A stretch of 64,000 nucleotides of DNA. It comes from Moritella sp. 24. GTDB taxonomy: Bacteria > Pseudomonadota > Gammaproteobacteria > Enterobacterales > Moritellaceae. The notes beneath the pieces are model-generated. The model was not told the origin of the DNA and did not search any database. It saw only the letters and a list, made by a program, of their open reading frames with translations. The stretch covers positions 1,993,505-2,057,504 of the forward strand of contig NZ_CP056123.1 in the NCBI RefSeq assembly GCF_018219155.1, read 5' to 3'. Made by a program: the position numbers and the translations under genes. Below are positions 59,631-64,000 of this stretch, one piece after another (the stretch's first letter is position 1; each line of letters opens with the position of its first letter).

Positions 59631-59968
59631 CTAACGCTGCAAGTTATGGTCGTAGTGGTACTCATGATTTTATCATGATCCGTGCAACTGCCATCATCAT
59701 GGCACTTTATACATTTTATTTTGTTGGTTTTGTTGCATTTAATGACCTTACTTACCAAGTATGGACTGATTTTTTTGCAAGTACTGGCAATAAAGTATTC
59801 ACACTTCTTACCCTTATAGCTATCGTCATCCATGCGTGGATTGGTGTATGGCAGGTATTAACTGACTATGTTAAATCAACTGGTTTACGTGGTGCATTAC
59901 AGTTTGTTCTAACAACCACTGCATTTATTTATGCGCTTGTTGGTTTTGTTGTTCTTTGGGGGTTATAA
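59624..59968 (+). CDS. sdhD: succinate dehydrogenase membrane anchor subunit
   Basis: 114 aa with three membrane helices. The conserved N-terminal segment GTHDFIMIRATAII, the haem-ligand-side IVIHAWIGVWQVLTDY and the quinone-site Asp-Tyr (81-82) are as in E. coli. ATG overlaps the sdhC stop; the sdhA start follows its stop codon directly. Confidence 0.96.
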   Translation: MVTNAASYGRSGTHDFIMIRATAIIMALYTFYFVGFVAFNDLTYQVWTDFFASTGNKVFTLLTLIAIVIHAWIGVWQVLTDYVKSTGLRGALQFVLTTTAFIYALVGFVVLWGL

Positions 59969-61750
59969 GTGAGTATTCCAGTTCGCGAATTTGACGCAGT
60001 AGTTATTGGTGCCGGTGGCGCTGGTATGCGTGCTGCGCTATCAATATCTAAGTCAGGTAAAAGTTGTGCGCTTTTATCTAAAGTTTTTCCAACTCGTTCA
60101 CATACCGTATCTGCTCAAGGTGGTATTACCGTTGCTTTAGGTAATTCACATGAAGATGATTGGACATGGCACATGTACGATACTGTTAAAGGTTCTGATT
60201 ATATCGGTGACCAAGACGCTATCGAATTTATGTGTAAAACGGGCCCTGAAGCTATTTTAGAACTTGAGCATATGGGTTTACCATTCTCTCGTTTTGAAAA
60301 CGGCACTATTTACCAACGTCCATTTGGTGGTCAGTCACTTGCATACGGTGGCGCTCAAGCGGCTCGTACAGCAGCTGCAGCCGATCGTACAGGTCATGCA
60401 TTACTTCATCTTCTTTACCAACAAAACGTAAAGAACGAAACGAAAGTTTTCTCTGAATGGTATGCATTAGATCTTGTTAAAAATGATGACGGTATCATCA
60501 CTGGCTGTACAGCAATTGATATTGAAACAGGTGAAATCTGTTACTTCAAATCAAAAGCAACGGTATTTGCTACGGGTGGTGCAGGTCGTATCTATTCTTC
60601 AACGACAAATGCACACATTAACACTGGTGACGGTGTTGGTATGGCTATCCGTGCTGGCATCCCAGTACAAGATATGGAAATGTGGCAGTTCCACCCGACT
60701 GGTATTGCAGGTGCAGGTGTGCTTGTAACGGAAGGTTGTCGTGGTGAAGGTGGTTACCTTCTAAATAAAGATGGCGAACGTTTCATGGAACGTTATGCGC
60801 CAAACGCAAAAGATCTTGCTGGTCGTGATGTTGTTGCTCGTTCAATGATGACTGAGATCCGTGAAGGTCGTGCGTGTGATGGTCCTTGGGGTCCACACAT
60901 TAAACTTAAACTTGATCACCTTGGTGAAGAAGTACTTGAATCACGCCTACCGGGTATTTGTGAATTATCTCGTACATTCGCGCACGTTGATCCAGTAAAA
61001 GAACCAATTCCAGTAATTCCGACTTGTCATTATATGATGGGTGGCTTACCTGCGAATGTTAACGGTGAAGTACTAACACGTAATGAAGAAGGTAACATGG
61101 AAGTTGTTGCTGGTTTATTTGCTGTTGGTGAAATCGCATGTGTATCAGTACATGGTGCAAACCGCTTAGGTGGTAATTCACTACTCGATTTAGTTGTATT
61201 TGGTCGTGCTGCAGGTAACTACCTTGGTACTGCACTGGATAGTATTCCAGATCCAAAAGAAGCGACTGATGCAAATGTTGACGCATCGCTTGAACGTTTG
61301 AACCGTTGGGAAAATAACCAAGACGGTGAAGATCCTGTTCAGATTCGTAAAGATTTACAAGAATGTATGCAGCTTAACTTCTCGGTATTCCGCGAAGGCG
61401 AGTCAATGGCTGAAGGTCTTGAGCAGCTACGAACTATTCGTAAGCGTTTAGATAATGCACGTTTGGATGACACATCAACTGAATTTAATACCCAACGTAT
61501 TGAATGTCTAGAGCTAGATAACTTGATGGAAACAGCTTATGCAACAGCGCATGCTGCTAACTTCCGTACAGAAAGTCGTGGTGCTCACAGTCGTTTTGAT
61601 TATCCAGATCGTGATGATGCGAATTGGTTATGTCATTCTCTGTACTTACCGACAAGTGAAGAAATGACAACTCGTGACGTGAACTTATCACCGAACTTGT
61701 TAACTGAAGAGCAGCTGAAGCACTTTGTGCCGAAAGCACGCGTTTACTAA
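59969..61750 (+). CDS. sdhA: succinate dehydrogenase flavoprotein subunit
   Basis: Oxidises succinate to fumarate. 593 aa. The FAD site [11 protein letters not shown] is near residue 15 and the FAD is bound covalently to His45 in [10 protein letters not shown]. Active-site segments [21 protein letters not shown] and the Arg-containing [15 protein letters not shown] are intact. GTG start directly after sdhD, with a GGGGG stretch before it. Operon sdhCDAB. Confidence 0.98.
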   Translation: MSIPVREFDAVVIGAGGAGMRAALSISKSGKSCALLSKVFPTRSHTVSAQGGITVALGNSHEDDWTWHMYDTVKGSDYIGDQDAIEFMCKTGPEAILELEHMGLPFSRFENGTIYQRPFGGQSLAYGGAQAARTAAAADRTGHALLHLLYQQNVKNETKVFSEWYALDLVKNDDGIITGCTAIDIETGEICYFKSKATVFATGGAGRIYSSTTNAHINTGDGVGMAIRAGIPVQDMEMWQFHPTGIAGAGVLVTEGCRGEGGYLLNKDGERFMERYAPNAKDLAGRDVVARSMMTEIREGRACDGPWGPHIKLKLDHLGEEVLESRLPGICELSRTFAHVDPVKEPIPVIPTCHYMMGGLPANVNGEVLTRNEEGNMEVVAGLFAVGEIACVSVHGANRLGGNSLLDLVVFGRAAGNYLGTALDSIPDPKEATDANVDASLERLNRWENNQDGEDPVQIRKDLQECMQLNFSVFREGESMAEGLEQLRTIRKRLDNARLDDTSTEFNTQRIECLELDNLMETAYATAHAANFRTESRGAHSRFDYPDRDDANWLCHSLYLPTSEEMTTRDVNLSPNLLTEEQLKHFVPKARVY

Positions 61751-61765
61751 ACATAAGGGATCAAT

Positions 61766-62482
61766 ATGCAAGTTAAATTTTCTATTTATCGCTATAACCC
61801 TGATGTTGATAGCAAACCAAAAATGAAAGAAATGAACCTTGAAGTACCTGAAGGTTCGGACATGATGGTTCTTGATGCACTTATCTTATTAAAAGAAAAA
61901 GATGCATCTTTAGCTTTCCGTCGTTCTTGTCGTGAAGGTGTATGTGGATCTGATGGCGTAAACATGAATGGCAAAAACGGCCTAGCATGTATTACACCTC
62001 TGTCTGATTTAGATATGAGCAAAACGATTGTAATTCGACCGCTACCTGGTTTACCAGTGGTCCGAGATCTCGTTATTGATATGTCGCAGTTTTATGATAA
62101 TTATGCGCGTATTAAACCGTTCTTAATTACAGACGATAGTGCTATTCCACCAGCTCGCGAGAACCTTCAGTCACCTGAAGAACGTGAAAAGTTAGATGGA
62201 CTATATGAGTGTATCTTATGTGCATGTTGTTCAACATCATGCCCATCATTCTGGTGGAACCCTGACAAGTTCGTTGGTCCTGCAGGCTTATTAGCGGCTT
62301 ACCGTTTCTTAGTCGATAGTCGTGACTCAGCAACTGATCAACGCTTATCAGAATTAGACGATGCGTTTAGTGTATTCCGTTGTCACGGTATTATGAACTG
62401 TGTAAACGTGTGTCCTAAAGGTCTAAATCCTACAAAAGCAATCGGTAATATTAAATCTATGTTACTACAACGTGCGGTGTAG
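61766..62482 (+). CDS. sdhB: succinate dehydrogenase iron-sulfur subunit
   Basis: 238 aa with three clusters: 2Fe-2S (SCREGVCGSDGVNMNGKNGLAC), 4Fe-4S (CILCACCSTSCP) and 3Fe-4S (CHGIMNCVNVCPKG). AAGGGA lies before the ATG. Last gene of sdhCDAB; a small hairpin and 117 bp separate it from sucA. Confidence 0.98.
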   Translation: MQVKFSIYRYNPDVDSKPKMKEMNLEVPEGSDMMVLDALILLKEKDASLAFRRSCREGVCGSDGVNMNGKNGLACITPLSDLDMSKTIVIRPLPGLPVVRDLVIDMSQFYDNYARIKPFLITDDSAIPPARENLQSPEEREKLDGLYECILCACCSTSCPSFWWNPDKFVGPAGLLAAYRFLVDSRDSATDQRLSELDDAFSVFRCHGIMNCVNVCPKGLNPTKAIGNIKSMLLQRAV

Positions 62483-62511
62483 CAATGTTTTTTGTTAGTT
62501 TTTAGTTACAA

Positions 62512-62535
62512 TGGTCATTCCGTTGGGAATGGCCA
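62512..62535 (+). other. stable hairpin in the sdhB-sucA gap
   Basis: 10-bp stem TGGTCATTCC / GGAATGGCCA (one G-U pair) closed by a GTTG tetraloop, with no T-run. It may mark mRNA processing or protect the sdhB 3' end rather than stop transcription. Confidence 0.5.
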
Positions 62536-62599
62536 AGTAATTTGAAATCTTTGCTACCATCTCTGGCGCGGTGGACATTTAAAGTAAAAAGGGCAGAGA

Positions 62600-64000
62600 A
62601 TGCAGAATAACGTCATGAAAGCCTGGTTAGAATCCTCTCATCTAGCCGGTGCGAACCAGACATATATTGAAGATCTATATGAGCAATTTTTGGCAGATCC
62701 AGATTCAGTTGGCGAAGAATGGCAAACTGTATTTTTAGGTTTACCTAAAATTGATAATACGAAGGAAGTTCCACACGGTCCTGTAAAGGATTATTTCATT
62801 CGCCTTGCGAAAGATACCTCTCGTTATGCAGCTCAAGTAAGTGACCCGCATAATGATTCGAAACAAGTTAAAGTATTACAGTTAATTAATGCTTTCCGTT
62901 TTCGTGGTCACCAGCATGCGAACTTAGATCCATTAGGTATATGGGCACGTGACCGTGTACAAGACCTAGATCCTGCATATCACACACTTTCTGATGCTGA
63001 CTTTGACGCTAACTTTAATGTTGGTTCATACGCGATTGGCCAAGAAAGCATGAAATTAAGTGATCTTTATGCTTCGCTACAAAAAACTTACTGTGGTTCA
63101 ATTGCTGCTGAATATATGCACATTGTATCTACAGAAGAAAAACGCTGGATTCAAAGTCGTTTAGAGTCTGTTGAAAGCAGTCCAGAGTTTGAAAAACAAG
63201 ATAAATTAAGATTTTTGGAAAGCTTAACTGCTGCCGAAGGTCTAGAAAAGTATTTAGGTGCTAAGTTCCCTGGTGCAAAACGTTTCTCCCTCGAAGGTGG
63301 CGATGCACTAATTCCAATGATGAAAGAATTAATTCGTCGTAGTGGTGAACAAGGTATTAAAGAAGCAGTTATTGGTATGGCGCATCGCGGCAGACTGAAT
63401 ATGCTGGTTAACGTACTTGGCAAAAAACCGGCTGACCTGTTTGATGAATTCGCAGGAAAACACAGTGATGTATGGGGAGCGGGTGACGTTAAGTATCACC
63501 AAGGTTTCAGCTCTGATTTCAATACACCTGGCGGTAACGTACATTTAGCACTTGCTTTTAATCCATCGCATTTAGAAATTGTTAACCCAGTAGTAATGGG
63601 ATCTGTTCGTGCACGTCAAGAACGTCTTGGTAGCACAAATGGTGATGAAGTACTGGCGATCACAATTCATGGTGATTCTGCAATTGCTGGTCAAGGCGTC
63701 GTAGCTGAGACATTTAATATGTCACAAACACGTGCTTATGGCATTGGTGGTACGGTACGTATTGTTGTTAATAACCAAGTTGGTTTCACAACATCAAATC
63801 CAAAAGATATGCGTTCGACAGAATATTGTACGGATATCGCAAAAATGGTTCAGGCACCGATCTTCCATGTAAATGCAGATGATCCTGAAGCTGTTGTATT
63901 GGTAACTCAAATTGCGCTTGATTTCCGTAATACATTCAAACGCGATGTTGTTATCGATTTAGTTTGTTATCGCCGTCATGGTCATAATGAAGCTGATGAA
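62600..64000 (+). CDS. sucA: 2-oxoglutarate dehydrogenase E1 component, N-terminal part
   Basis: Decarboxylates 2-oxoglutarate with thiamine diphosphate in the TCA cycle. The first 467 codons are present; the gene runs off the right edge. Starts MQNNVMKAWLESSHLAGANQ, very like E. coli SucA. Thiamine diphosphate site GDSAIAGQGVVAE...VNNQVGFTTS and HRGRLNMLVNVLGK are visible. AGAG before the ATG at 62600. Follows sdhB, as in the standard sdh-suc cluster. Confidence 0.97.
   Translation, partial: MQNNVMKAWLESSHLAGANQTYIEDLYEQFLADPDSVGEEWQTVFLGLPKIDNTKEVPHGPVKDYFIRLAKDTSRYAAQVSDPHNDSKQVKVLQLINAFRFRGHQHANLDPLGIWARDRVQDLDPAYHTLSDADFDANFNVGSYAIGQESMKLSDLYASLQKTYCGSIAAEYMHIVSTEEKRWIQSRLESVESSPEFEKQDKLRFLESLTAAEGLEKYLGAKFPGAKRFSLEGGDALIPMMKELIRRSGEQGIKEAVIGMAHRGRLNMLVNVLGKKPADLFDEFAGKHSDVWGAGDVKYHQGFSSDFNTPGGNVHLALAFNPSHLEIVNPVVMGSVRARQERLGSTNGDEVLAITIHGDSAIAGQGVVAETFNMSQTRAYGIGGTVRIVVNNQVGFTTSNPKDMRSTEYCTDIAKMVQAPIFHVNADDPEAVVLVTQIALDFRNTFKRDVVIDLVCYRRHGHNEADE

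Overview
The window looks like chromosomal DNA of a marine, cold-adapted gammaproteobacterium. It is AT-rich, has Vibrio/Shewanella-type gene order, and carries the neighbour sets gltA / sdhCDAB-sucA, bioA / bioBFCD, msbA-lpxK-ycaR-kdsB and sppA-ansA. Moritella or a close relative is my best guess, but this is inferred from gene content and protein resemblance, not from a search. Nearly all of it is ordinary core and accessory chromosome. I saw no rRNA, tRNA, CRISPR array, insertion sequence, prophage or integron.

Layout. 0-5 kb: end of a GGDEF protein; a lipoprotein alkaline phosphatase divergent from a secreted zinc-dependent phospholipase C-like protein (phosphate scavenging, with a candidate Pho box); a LysR regulator. 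5-10 kb: nucleoside transporter, purT, a small membrane protein, pepT. 10-14.4 kb is the most accessory-looking part. It holds two tandem paralogous membrane diguanylate cyclases with a four-cysteine sensor region, a small unknown gene whose 5' end lies in a perfect 199-bp tandem duplication, and an exported truncated haemoglobin. 14.4-26 kb: large AsmA/DUF748 protein, punR/punC, ansA, sppA, fadH, ydjA. 26-30 kb: an LRAT-fold protein, then a PHA-system protein, a wax-ester-synthase-like acyltransferase and an HSL-type esterase (neutral lipid handling), and an unannotated 49-residue HTH-like protein behind a strong palindrome. 30-37 kb: asnS and biotin synthesis, with a BirA operator between bioA and bioBFCD. 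37-44 kb: unknown membrane protein; AraC regulator, YCF48-like secreted propeller and MMPL exporter. 44-47.6 kb: lipid A flippase and LPS precursor genes. 47.8-57.5 kb: a CrbS/CrbR-type acetate-switch locus (sodium:solute symporter with small subunit, CBS/DUF294 protein, exonuclease, LuxR-type regulator, unknown small protein, SSS-domain hybrid kinase). 57.5-64 kb: gltA divergent from sdhCDAB and sucA (TCA cycle), running off the right end.

How the genes work together. Three metabolic themes recur: phosphate and nucleoside/purine scavenging on the left, acyl and storage-lipid metabolism with biotin in the middle, and acetate uptake/sensing beside the TCA cycle genes on the right. The best candidates for something little described are the acyltransferase with an altered HHxxxDG motif, the small HTH protein with its palindrome, the paired cysteine-containing cyclases beside an exported globin, and a 20-codon leader ORF whose stop touches the sdhC start. 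No obviously new multi-gene defence or mobile system is visible.
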